Shown here: piece by piece, positions 1 to 5,555 of the stretch
Layout: each line of letters starts with the position of its first letter
Numbering within the stretch: the stretch's first letter is position 1
NCBI GenBank assembly: GCA_964495885.1
Contig: CAZBWO010000030.1
Span: 1 to 12,786 of the forward strand
Direction: 5' to 3'
DNA: 12,786 nucleotides
DNA from: PALG01 sp964495885
Lineage (GTDB): Bacteria > Bacteroidota > Bacteroidia > Flavobacteriales > Flavobacteriaceae
Made by a program: the position numbers and the translations under genes
Notes under the pieces: generated by a model
What the model was told of the DNA's origin: nothing
The model's input: only the letters and a program-made list of their open reading frames with translations
Databases searched by the model: none

Positions 1-2
1 CA

Positions 3-107
3 CCAGCCCACGCTACGCCAAAAATTTCAAAAGAGTATGTCTTTACCAACGCTGAAAACCAAGCTGAATGTAAAAAGCCAGTGGGTAACAACGTATATAA
101 AAAATAG
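3..107 (+). CDS. Probable 3' end of an upstream gene (partial)
   Basis: An open frame enters from the left edge and stops at TAG 105-107. The C-terminus reads ...ECKKPVGNNVYKK. The peptide has mixed composition typical of a real protein, but only 34 residues are visible, so no family can be named. The last ten or so codons (from base 84) lie inside the left arm of the large palindrome at 84-214, so the stop codon is part of the repeated element. Another frame is open from base 1 to 144; I prefer the shorter one because it stops at the border of the structured spacer, as the genes downstream do. Low confidence. Confidence 0.35.
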   Translation, partial: PAHATPKISKEYVFTNAENQAECKKPVGNNVYKK

Positions 108-118
108 CGGTTTAGGTG

Positions 119-144
119 CTAACCTGAACCGTTTTTACCTTTAA
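119..144 (+). repeat. 26-nt promoter-bearing repeat, copy 1
   Basis: This copy and the one at 1509-1534 align without gaps at 21 of 26 positions. Both begin CTAACCTGAA and end in a TACCTT-type -7 box. The distances to the next start codon are 76 and 74 bases. The equal spacing suggests a shared leader module rather than chance. Confidence 0.55.
136..143 (+). promoter_or_regulatory. Putative Bacteroidota -7 box (TACCTTTA) for the gene at 220
   Basis: TACCTTTA fits the Bacteroidota -7 consensus TAnnTTTG except for the last base. It lies 76 bases before the start codon, in the loop of the palindrome. The same box with the same upstream sequence (CTAACCTGAA) occurs again at 1509-1534, at the same distance from the next gene, which supports a real promoter carried by the repeat. 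No clear -33 TTG is seen at the usual spacing. Confidence 0.45.
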
Positions 145-199
145 TTAAGTATATTGCTTTCTGAAAAATTAGTGCATAAAATCCGCTACTTTTCATATA

Positions 200-210
200 C
201 AAGACCGTTG
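200..210 (+). repeat. CAAGACCGTTG motif, copy 1
   Basis: CAAGACCGTTG is just upstream of the gene at 220 and forms the bulge plus outer core of the palindrome. Similar motifs stand before the next two genes: CAAAGACTATTG (903-914) and CCAGACCGTTTG (1556-1567). Shared motifs before unrelated genes suggest a common boundary sequence. Confidence 0.45.
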
Positions 211-766
211 TAGCTAATTATGAATTCTAAATACTTTCAAATATCATTACTTTTAATATTATTAGCTATTCCATTAAAATCTATAGGTCAAAAGAATAAA
301 AAAGGAATAGAAATATTCATCCTAGATATACCAAATCCGATTCTAAGTTCTCCTCGTTACAAAGCTTGCTATTGTTGTATTACTATAAATGAATCTACAA
401 TTTCAGAGAAACCAATTATTACAGAAAATGAAATAGAAACTTTTGACTGGAATAGACAAATAATCACTCTAAATGAACTTGGAAAGAAATCAATTTCTGA
501 TTTAGATTTTTCTAAATCTGGTGTATACGGAATTCCAGCTTTACTTGCTTTAAACAAGCAACCTATTTATTATTTCATGATTTTCCCGTTTGGATCTTCA
601 GTTGGGTGCGATAGAGTATATACTTATATCGATAAAAACGGAAAAATAGCCTTATACTTTGGAATTGGCAAGGAGGAAAATAGAATGCAGTATGGGTTTG
701 ACCCAAGATTTCATAAAGGTCTAGAACTCTATATAAAGGATGTATATTACCATAACTAGCTACAAC
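207..766. repeat. Inverted repeat bracketing the gene at 220-759
   Basis: GTTGTAGCTA at 207-216 and TAGCTACAAC at 757-766 are perfect 10-base inverted repeats that sit just before the start codon and across the stop codon (TAG 757-759) of this one gene. A gene tightly bracketed by complementary cores is what one expects of a recombined cassette. The extent given covers both repeats and the gene between them. Confidence 0.5.
220..759 (+). CDS. Secreted protein of unknown function
   Basis: The product is 179 aa. Residues 1-23 form a signal peptide: a short basic start, then a Leu/Ile-rich core, with likely SPI cleavage after SIGQ. The mature part is a small mixed alpha/beta protein with a Cys pair in ACYCC (about residues 50-53). 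It also has a stretch running ITENEIETFDWNRQIITL, then GIPALLAL and YYFMIFPFGSSVGCDRVYTY. This layout resembles small flavobacterial exported proteins, but I cannot name a family or a function. It is a single-gene unit with its own -7 box and is enclosed by the inverted repeat 207-216/757-766. ATG 220 is chosen because it gives a complete signal peptide and no earlier in-frame start is evident. Confidence 0.85.
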   Translation: MNSKYFQISLLLILLAIPLKSIGQKNKKGIEIFILDIPNPILSSPRYKACYCCITINESTISEKPIITENEIETFDWNRQIITLNELGKKSISDLDFSKSGVYGIPALLALNKQPIYYFMIFPFGSSVGCDRVYTYIDKNGKIALYFGIGKEENRMQYGFDPRFHKGLELYIKDVYYHN

Positions 767-914
767 AACGCCTATCCCCAAGCGAGCGTATTTAGATCAT
801 TGTAAAATTCTTAACTTTAAACAAACTTAAAACTAAACGGAATGGTTTGAACCCGGCGGCCCAGCTGCTAGCTGATTTGCACGCAGCTTTAAATGATCCT
901 TACAAAGACTATTG
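760..914. other. Structured intergenic spacer
   Basis: This is a 155-base spacer with no ORF. It opens with ACAACAACGCC directly after the stop codon, as at the other borders. A weak inverted repeat joins GATCATTGTAA (795-805) to TTTAAATGATC (about 889-899), and the spacer ends in CAAAGACTATTG before the next start. A TAACTTTA box (812-819) could be a weak -7 element. The G+C-rich block CCCGGCGGCCCAGCTGCTAG (851-870) stands out from its AT-rich surroundings. I read it as a degenerate relative of the palindrome at 84-214. Confidence 0.35.
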
Positions 915-1403
915 ATGAAAAAAACTACTTTTATTTCCGCTTTTCTTATTCTTACTCTATTGATTTCCTGCCAATTTGAAACTGAAAAAGAAATTAGCGC
1001 AATTGAGAATTACGTTCCAGTTGATAAAGAATTATATGATGAAATTCTAGGGATGGATGAAAAATTCTTTAATGCTTACAACAATTGTGATTTGGAAACA
1101 CAGGCTTCTATATATTCCGATAGCATAGAATTTTTTCACGATAAAGGAGGGCTGATGACATCGAAGGAGCAGATTATTGAAGGAACGAAAAATAACATTT
1201 GTGGCAAAGTAACAAGAGCACTAGTTGAGGGCAGTGTTGAGGTCTATCCGATAAATGATTATGGAGCCGTTCAAATAGGGTATCATAAATTCTTCAATAA
1301 TCAAGAACCGGATGCCGAATCCATCCCAAGTAAATTTATAGCGATTTGGCAAAATGATAAGGGAAATTGGACAATGACCAAAGTGATTAGTTTACACAAT
1401 TAA
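915..1403 (+). CDS. NTF2-like (SnoaL/DUF4440-type) lipoprotein
   Basis: The product is 162 aa, read from ATG 915; a TTG codon directly before it only adds one residue. Residues 1-18 are a lipoprotein signal peptide ending in the lipobox LISC, with Cys19 as the lipidated residue. The remainder fits the small cone-shaped NTF2-like fold of the DUF4440/SnoaL group. It starts with a helix (ELYDEILGMDEKFFNAYNNCD), followed by YSDSIEFFHDKGG, a conserved-type loop (SKEQIIEG), and beta-strands ending in SKFIAIWQNDKGNWTMTKVIS. Members of this family bind small ligands or act as subunits of enzymes, and no catalytic residues can be assigned here. It is likely anchored to the periplasmic side of the envelope or the cell surface. 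The gene stands alone between two repeat-bearing spacers. Confidence 0.85.
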   Translation: MKKTTFISAFLILTLLISCQFETEKEISAIENYVPVDKELYDEILGMDEKFFNAYNNCDLETQASIYSDSIEFFHDKGGLMTSKEQIIEGTKNNICGKVTRALVEGSVEVYPINDYGAVQIGYHKFFNNQEPDAESIPSKFIAIWQNDKGNWTMTKVISLHN

Positions 1404-1607
1404 AAAGAATCTAGAACTGATTAAAACCAGCAACTAACTGCATATATCAATGTATTAGTACTGGATTTGTCAAACGACTGAAAATGATTACAAAAACTAC
1501 TCCCCTGCCTAACCTGAATAATTTGTACCTTGAAACCATGCAACGAGTTGTTATACCAGACCGTTTGCAAACATTTGAATAGATACAGAAAACATTAATG
1601 AAATCTA
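1404..1607. other. Intergenic spacer with repeated border motifs
   Basis: This 204-base spacer has no ORF worth calling. It contains the second copy of the 26-nt promoter repeat (1509-1534) and CCAGACCGTTTG (1556-1567). A weak pairing joins GCAA...TATA near the left end to TATA...TTGC near 1553-1569, repeating the geometry of the palindrome at 84-214 in a degraded form. Confidence 0.4.
1509..1534 (+). repeat. 26-nt promoter-bearing repeat, copy 2
   Basis: This copy aligns without gaps to 119-144 (21 of 26 identical). It contains TACCTTGA at 1526-1533, a weaker form of the TAnnTTTG box, and ends 74 bases before the start codon at 1608. It probably drives the two-gene unit 1608-3028. Confidence 0.5.
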
Positions 1608-2045
1608 ATGGTGACAAGAAAGATTATTGCAGCAGTATTCATCATCATAGCAATTGTGCTTGGAGTCATATTTTATATGCAGCTTGAATTTCCAATTGGA
1701 TTGGAAGCTTATTTCAAAAAAGCTTTTTATGGCCAATTTGGTCCGCTGGCAATTTGTATTGAACTATTAATCGCTGGATTTTATCTATTTGTTAAACACC
1801 CTAAATCGAATTTTACTTTAGCATTATTTGGATTTACTGCCTTGTTAGATCCTATTTTTAATACTATTGGGCTCTTCACCAGTAGTGTACCTGCTTACGG
1901 AATGGTTCTTTTTATCATTTGTTCTTTACTAGCCCTTTGGCTTGCTTTTTCGAATGCTTTTAAAATGGGACGCCTATCTTTAATTGGGGTAGTTGTTAGT
2001 TTTATTCTTGGTTTAGCGGTTGAATTATTCTTTAACTATCTATGA
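1608..2045 (+). CDS. Small four-helix membrane protein, unknown function
   Basis: The product is 145 aa and almost entirely hydrophobic, with four probable transmembrane segments at about residues 5-24, 44-62, 68-112 (a longer hydrophobic stretch, possibly two passes) and 122-143. No charged catalytic motif is visible and I do not recognise a family. ATG 1608 is chosen; an ATG at 1598 is in another frame and closes quickly. The stop codon overlaps the next start in an ATGA (2042-2045), so translation of the two genes is probably coupled. This suggests that the membrane protein and the amidohydrolase lipoprotein are made together and perhaps work together in the envelope. Confidence 0.8.
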   Translation: MVTRKIIAAVFIIIAIVLGVIFYMQLEFPIGLEAYFKKAFYGQFGPLAICIELLIAGFYLFVKHPKSNFTLALFGFTALLDPIFNTIGLFTSSVPAYGMVLFIICSLLALWLAFSNAFKMGRLSLIGVVVSFILGLAVELFFNYL

Positions 2046-3028
2046 AAAAGGCATTCCCATACCTTTTGACTCTTGTCCTTCTTTTGTTTTATTCCTGTAA
2101 CGAAAAAGCGGGACAGAACAGATTTGAACCAAGCGATGATCTTATTTTAAATGATTGCCACGTACATATAATGAGTCCAACTTTAATTGAAGATTGGAAG
2201 GATTTGGGCATCCCTTTTTCAAGACCAGATTATACGTACTGGGACATTGACACCATCCTCAAAAAAAATGGTGCCGAAAAAATAAATTTGATAGGAATGG
2301 CATACGTTTACGGGAATCCAGATTTCTATCAGGGCAATGAGGAGTATTCAAGGGTAATGCAGGAAAATGATTTCCTTTTTGAGAGCGCTAATAAATACAA
2401 AGACATCATTAAGCCCTTTTTCGCAATTGATCCCCTGAAGGACTATGCCATAGATGAAATTCGTAGGTGTCTTGAAATTAATCCAAATGTGGGACTTAAA
2501 TTACATTTCAATTCTTCCCAAGTGTATCTGACCGAACCAGCGCATTTAGAAAAAATTAAACTAGTTTTTCAAGTTGCAGCAGAGCATAGTTTACCAATCC
2601 TTCTCCATTTTGACAACTCGCATCCCAAATTTGGAAAGCCGGACATTGAGTTATTAATTGACGAAGTCTTGGCAGATGTACAACCTATAGAATTGACTAT
2701 TGCACATTTTGGGACGTCTGGTGGTTTCAACCAAAAAACAAGGGATTTTCTGGACACTTTTATTTCCCTTTTTGAGGAGGGGAGAATTTCCAAAGCCCAT
2801 AACATAAAGTTCGATATTTCTGCAGTTGCTCTTGATAAAGACAGCGAGGGAGTTAAGAAATTGACAGATGAGGAATTTAAGGAACTAAAAAAATATTGTG
2901 ACAGATTGGGGTATGATAAAATTATCTTTGGAACGGACTATCCTCTCTACAGTGCAGTGGAATATAAGGACCTATTACGTAATAGATTAAATTTGTCTAA
3001 GACAGAACTCAAAGAAATCAATCAATGA
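2042..3028 (+). CDS. Amidohydrolase-family (metal-dependent hydrolase) lipoprotein
   Basis: The product is 328 aa. Residues 1-18 are a lipoprotein signal peptide ending in FYSC (Cys19). The rest is a TIM-barrel amidohydrolase of the Amidohydro_2 type, with its metal ligands in order: D38-C-H40-V-H42 at strand 1, K153-L-H155 in GLKLHF, H189 in LLHFDN, H222 in IAHFG, and D299 in FGTDYP at strand 8. The set is complete, so the enzyme is probably active. The family includes decarboxylases, lactonases and amidohydrolases, and the substrate cannot be read from the sequence. A membrane-anchored, exported version is less usual than the cytosolic form. Its start overlaps the stop of the preceding membrane protein (ATGA). 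The gene is followed within ten bases by the 44-nt repeat. Confidence 0.88.
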   Translation: MKKAFPYLLTLVLLLFYSCNEKAGQNRFEPSDDLILNDCHVHIMSPTLIEDWKDLGIPFSRPDYTYWDIDTILKKNGAEKINLIGMAYVYGNPDFYQGNEEYSRVMQENDFLFESANKYKDIIKPFFAIDPLKDYAIDEIRRCLEINPNVGLKLHFNSSQVYLTEPAHLEKIKLVFQVAAEHSLPILLHFDNSHPKFGKPDIELLIDEVLADVQPIELTIAHFGTSGGFNQKTRDFLDTFISLFEEGRISKAHNIKFDISAVALDKDSEGVKKLTDEEFKELKKYCDRLGYDKIIFGTDYPLYSAVEYKDLLRNRLNLSKTELKEINQ

Positions 3029-3037
3029 ATACTGCTT

Positions 3038-3081
3038 ACAACCATGGCTATTCGTAACTACTAAACAACTACTGATAGCCG
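3038..3081. repeat. 44-nt intergenic repeat, copy 1
   Basis: Starts ACAACCATGGCTAT and matches 5488-5531 at 38 of 44 positions with no gaps. GGCTAT (3046-3051) and ATAGCC (3075-3080) form a six-base stem around a 23-base loop. AAC before it and GTT after it (3081-3083 and 3087-3089) give an outer core. AACTACT occurs twice as a direct repeat in the loop. The element starts ten bases after the amidohydrolase stop codon. It looks like a short attC-type or other mobile border sequence. Confidence 0.65.
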
Positions 3082-3128
3082 TTACCGTTATGCTTCATAA
3101 TTTGAACAACTTAATTCAATTAAAATCA

Positions 3129-3136
3129 TATCTTTA
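3129..3136 (+). promoter_or_regulatory. Putative -7 box (TATCTTTA)
   Basis: TATCTTTA resembles the Bacteroidota -7 consensus. TTTG at 3101-3104 may be a -33 element, although the 24-base spacing is longer than usual. The start codon follows only 17 bases after the box, so the transcript would have a very short leader. Confidence 0.4.
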
Positions 3137-3152
3137 GAGAAACTAACGGCTT

Positions 3153-3935
3153 GTGATCAAATTCTTCCGGAAAATCCGACAGAGATTACTCTCTGAAAAT
3201 AAATTCAGCAAGTATCTTCTTTATGCTATTGGTGAAATAGTTCTCGTTGTCATTGGAATATTGATTGCATTACAAATCAATAATTGGAATGAGCAGCGCA
3301 AAGAAAATATTAAAGAACAAGCGATGTTAAAAAGGCTTGAAAAGGAATTTATATCGAATAAAGAACAACTTCTAGATAAAATTCAACTTAGACATACTTT
3401 GATTGAAAATTGTAGGCGATTATTAGAATATGTTGATGAACCACAGAATGCTAAACGTGACAGTATCCTTGTTTATTTAAGTACTATTCAACCACCAACA
3501 TTTGACCCCATTCAAAATGACTTAGTGAGTTCTGGAAATATCGAAATTTTGAAAGATGAAGAGTTAAAGCAACTACTCGTTAATTGGAGCACTGATGTGA
3601 TTCAACTTCAAGAAGTAGAGCAAGTTTTTTTCAGATTTTGTGAACAAAGAATTTATCCTTATCTAAATGAAGTAGGTATACAACGTGATGTAGCATACAC
3701 CCATTGGAAAGACGCACCTAAAAACTTATTAGAATCCAAACAAGTTAAAAACCTCATACCTGGGAAATCAAAACTGATTACAAGGACTACGAATGAACTT
3801 TTGAGAGATTCAAAATTAGAAGGAATGGTTGCTTGGGCATTAACCCTAAATATGTTTAATAATCAAGAATCCCAAACATTAATGAAAAGGATCAATCGTA
3901 TTCTTGAAGTTTTAGATGGTCAAATAAAAAAATAA
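3153..3935 (+). CDS. DUF6090 family membrane protein (paralog 1)
   Basis: The product is 260 aa. The N-terminus MIKFFRKIRQRLL...SKYLLYAIGEIVLVVIGILIALQINNWNE is the signature of the DUF6090 family, common in Flavobacteriia and of unknown function. It consists of a basic amphipathic start, one transmembrane helix (about residues 20-43) and the conserved QINNWNE. The remaining 210 residues are charged, probably helical and coiled-coil-like, and likely lie outside the cytoplasm. The start is GTG at 3153: an in-frame stop lies three codons upstream and the family begins exactly here. A second family member follows on the same strand. The two share 45 identical consecutive bases over the transmembrane/NNWNE region, while their C-terminal parts are strongly diverged. 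Confidence 0.88.
   Translation: MIKFFRKIRQRLLSENKFSKYLLYAIGEIVLVVIGILIALQINNWNEQRKENIKEQAMLKRLEKEFISNKEQLLDKIQLRHTLIENCRRLLEYVDEPQNAKRDSILVYLSTIQPPTFDPIQNDLVSSGNIEILKDEELKQLLVNWSTDVIQLQEVEQVFFRFCEQRIYPYLNEVGIQRDVAYTHWKDAPKNLLESKQVKNLIPGKSKLITRTTNELLRDSKLEGMVAWALTLNMFNNQESQTLMKRINRILEVLDGQIKK
3249..3293 (+). repeat. 45-nt identical block in DUF6090 gene 1
   Basis: Identical base for base to 4161-4205 in the next gene, including every synonymous position of 15 codons (VIGILIALQINNWNE). Flanking sequence diverges quickly on both sides, which suggests recent duplication or gene conversion limited to the membrane-helix module. Confidence 0.85.
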
Positions 3936-3987
3936 CGAAATTACAACGCTAACCAATGATAAAATCCTTTAGATTGTCGAAACAAAA

Positions 3988-4024
3988 CTTTGCAAAGAAA
4001 AATCAAAGGTCTGGTAGACCTTTG
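3988..4024. promoter_or_regulatory. Perfect hairpin plus palindrome between DUF6090 genes
   Basis: CAAAGGTCT (4004-4012), GGT, AGACCTTTG (4016-4024) forms a perfect nine-base-pair stem with a three-base loop. Just upstream, CTTTGCAAAG (3988-3997) is a perfect ten-base palindrome. No T-tract follows, so it is not a standard intrinsic terminator. It ends 40 bases before the second gene's start and could be an operator, a leader structure or part of a border element; the spacer also opens with TTACAACGC (3942-3950) like other borders. Confidence 0.5.
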
Positions 4025-4064
4025 GTTGAGATGGTCGCTTACGGAAAAATCAAAAACATACTTC

Positions 4065-4829
4065 ATGATTAAGTTCTTTAGACACATTCGTAAGCGACTA
4101 CTTTCCGAAGGTAAAACTGGAAAGTATCTTACATATGCCATTGGGGAAATTGTGCTTGTGGTCATTGGAATATTGATTGCATTACAAATCAATAATTGGA
4201 ATGAGGCCAGGCAAATTAAAAAGGTTGAAAAAGAAATCCTGAATGTATTACTTGAAGATTTAAATTCAGCAAAATCGTTTTCAGCGCAATATATTAGAAG
4301 TGAGCAACACTACCTGGATATTATTGAAACGATACTGCATACCGATTCTTTAAAGACCATCTTAAATGATAAGGATAAAACGGTTGAGTATTTCAACAGG
4401 GCGTTTTGGGACTTTGAAATAAAAATTCCTGTTATTAATACGTACTCTGATTTAAAAAATGCCGGGAAAATTGCAATTGTCCAGAATGATTCTATTAGAG
4501 ACCGATTAAGCATTTTAGAGGCTAATATTTATAATTTAGATAAATTGATACAGGATAGGATGAATGTTCATCAAATTAGGATTGATGAAATTTGTGTTGA
4601 AAATGTAAACTTCCTACCACTTTTGAAATTTAAAATGCCTGATTATAATATTTCATTAGGTCCCCAGAACAACTACATTGAAATTATGGCCATACCTAAA
4701 GTGCGCAACTTAATGGGAATTAAGTCTGTGCTTACGTATGAGGCATTAGGGTATAGGAAAAATCTTCACAATGAAATTGAGTCAATTATAAAATTGATAA
4801 GCACAGAACTACATGAAAGTGAGAATTGA
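4065..4829 (+). CDS. DUF6090 family membrane protein (paralog 2)
   Basis: The product is 254 aa, read from ATG 4065. The frame stays open upstream to 3990, but the added 25 residues have no family counterpart, while the product from 4065 begins MIKFFRHIRKRLLSE like its neighbour. It has one transmembrane helix (about residues 20-43), then QINNWNEA, then a mostly helical, charged tail with no recognised catalytic motif. It is followed by an AT-rich spacer containing GCAACGAGGGCC (4866-4877), which may be another border. Tandem DUF6090 genes are common in flavobacteria. The diverged C-terminal domain suggests a different partner or ligand from that of paralog 1. Function unknown. Confidence 0.87.
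   Translation: MIKFFRHIRKRLLSEGKTGKYLTYAIGEIVLVVIGILIALQINNWNEARQIKKVEKEILNVLLEDLNSAKSFSAQYIRSEQHYLDIIETILHTDSLKTILNDKDKTVEYFNRAFWDFEIKIPVINTYSDLKNAGKIAIVQNDSIRDRLSILEANIYNLDKLIQDRMNVHQIRIDEICVENVNFLPLLKFKMPDYNISLGPQNNYIEIMAIPKVRNLMGIKSVLTYEALGYRKNLHNEIESIIKLISTELHESEN
4161..4205 (+). repeat. 45-nt identical block in DUF6090 gene 2
   Basis: Second copy of the identical block at 3249-3293, at the equivalent codon positions of the paralog. Confidence 0.85.
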
Positions 4830-4956
4830 ATTTGAATGATTACATTTAAGGAAGCAAACTAGATCGCAACGAGGGCCTAAGGCGAGAGGGATATACAAGA
4901 ATGTGGTTCACTATATTGAAAAAAGACGCTAACATAAACACTAACTAATCTGAATT

Positions 4957-5475
4957 ATGAAAAAAACAACCAACCGACTCACCTTACTCACCGTACTTGC
5001 TATCATGGGATTTGTATTGCAAAGTTGTGAAATGAAACAAAAAGAGGAAACCAAAGAAGTTGAAAAAGAAGTGATTGTTGCATCTGAAAAACCTGAATAT
5101 TTCCTATTACGTCCTGATGTTGAAAAGGCATATGGATATTCCCATGCTGTGAAAATTGGAAATGATATTAAAATATCTGGAGCCGTAAGTATGGACGATG
5201 AAGGAAATCCTACTGCAGTTGGCGATATAGAACAACAAATGAAAAACTGTTATGCCGATTTGGAAAAAATATTAAACCACTTTGGTTGCACATTTGACGA
5301 TGTGGTGAAAGAAGACATTTTCACAACTGATATGGCACAAATGCTTGAAAAATCGGCATACCGGGCTGAAATCTATAAAAACGGATTTCCAACTGGTTCT
5401 TGGCTTGAAGTAAAGGGATTGGCCTTACCTGAATTTATGGTTGAAATAGAATTGGAAGTTCACAAATCTGAATAA
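4957..5475 (+). CDS. Rid (YjgF/YER057c/UK114) family lipoprotein lacking the catalytic arginine
   Basis: The product is 172 aa. Residues 1-23 form a lipoprotein signal peptide with the lipobox LQSC (Cys24). A charged linker rich in Glu and Lys follows (about 25-45), then a complete Rid domain of about 125 residues: YSHAVKIGNDIKISGAV, GDIEQQMKNCYADLEKILNHFGCTFDDVVKEDIFTTD, and FPTGSWLEVKGLALPEFMVEIELE. In the cytosolic imine deaminase RidA the corresponding motif is PARS, whose Arg (Arg105 in E. coli) holds the substrate carboxylate. Here the position is Gly147 (PTGS). The downstream Glu of VEIE is kept. Enamine/imine deaminase activity of the RidA type is therefore unlikely. Rid members without this Arg exist in other subfamilies with poorly known roles. 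It is anchored in the envelope rather than cytosolic. The 44-nt repeat follows 12 bases after the stop. Confidence 0.88.
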   Translation: MKKTTNRLTLLTVLAIMGFVLQSCEMKQKEETKEVEKEVIVASEKPEYFLLRPDVEKAYGYSHAVKIGNDIKISGAVSMDDEGNPTAVGDIEQQMKNCYADLEKILNHFGCTFDDVVKEDIFTTDMAQMLEKSAYRAEIYKNGFPTGSWLEVKGLALPEFMVEIELEVHKSE

Positions 5476-5487
5476 AAGTACCAACAC

Positions 5488-5531
5488 ACAACCATGGCTA
5501 TACGTAATTGCTAAACAACTAGTCATAGACG
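5488..5531. repeat. 44-nt intergenic repeat, copy 2
   Basis: Starts ACAACCATGGCTATACG and matches 3038-3081 at 38 of 44 positions. CTAT/ATAG can still pair (5498-5501 with 5525-5528). It fills most of the spacer between the Rid lipoprotein and the propeller gene. Two copies 2.4 kb apart after unrelated genes indicate a dispersed border element rather than a gene-specific regulatory site. Confidence 0.65.
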
Positions 5532-5555
5532 AAGTCATTGGCAAACATAAATGAA

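Larger units (their letters stand above)
84..214. repeat. Large imperfect palindrome, attC-like cassette border
   Basis: Left arm 84-110 and right arm 183-214 can pair. ACAAC (88-92) pairs with GTTGT (207-211), GTATAT (93-98) with ATATAC (195-200), the middle of the A-run (99-104) with the T-run (189-194), and TAGCGG (105-110) with CCGCTA (183-188). That makes about 21 base pairs, interrupted by a one-sided six-base bulge AAGACC (201-206). The loop of about 72 bases contains a smaller stem (GGTTTAGG...CCTGAACC) and a -7 promoter box. One-sided bulges with AAC/GTT at the outer ends recall folded integron attC sites. The right core GTTGTAG does not fit the classical GTTRRRY consensus, so the class is inferred. 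Confidence 0.6.

Noticed and set aside
1..144. Second open frame from the left edge to TAA 142-144
   Set aside because: It runs through the palindrome arm and promoter repeat, and its composition is less protein-like than the frame ending at 107.
2569..2805. 78-codon minus-strand frame inside the amidohydrolase gene
   Set aside because: It is a shadow of a well-supported gene, with no recognisable features. Other antisense frames in the window were left out for the same reason.
3990..4064. 25-codon upstream extension of DUF6090 paralog 2
   Set aside because: It covers the spacer hairpin and has no counterpart in paralog 1, which begins at the MIKFFR position.
84..5531. Classical class 1-type integron
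   Set aside because: No integrase gene or attI site is visible, and the core sites do not match GTTRRRY, so only an attC-like description is justified.
5538..5555. TTG start six codons before the propeller gene ATG
   Set aside because: The ATG at 5556 gives a better signal peptide; the extension adds polar residues and lies next to the repeat.
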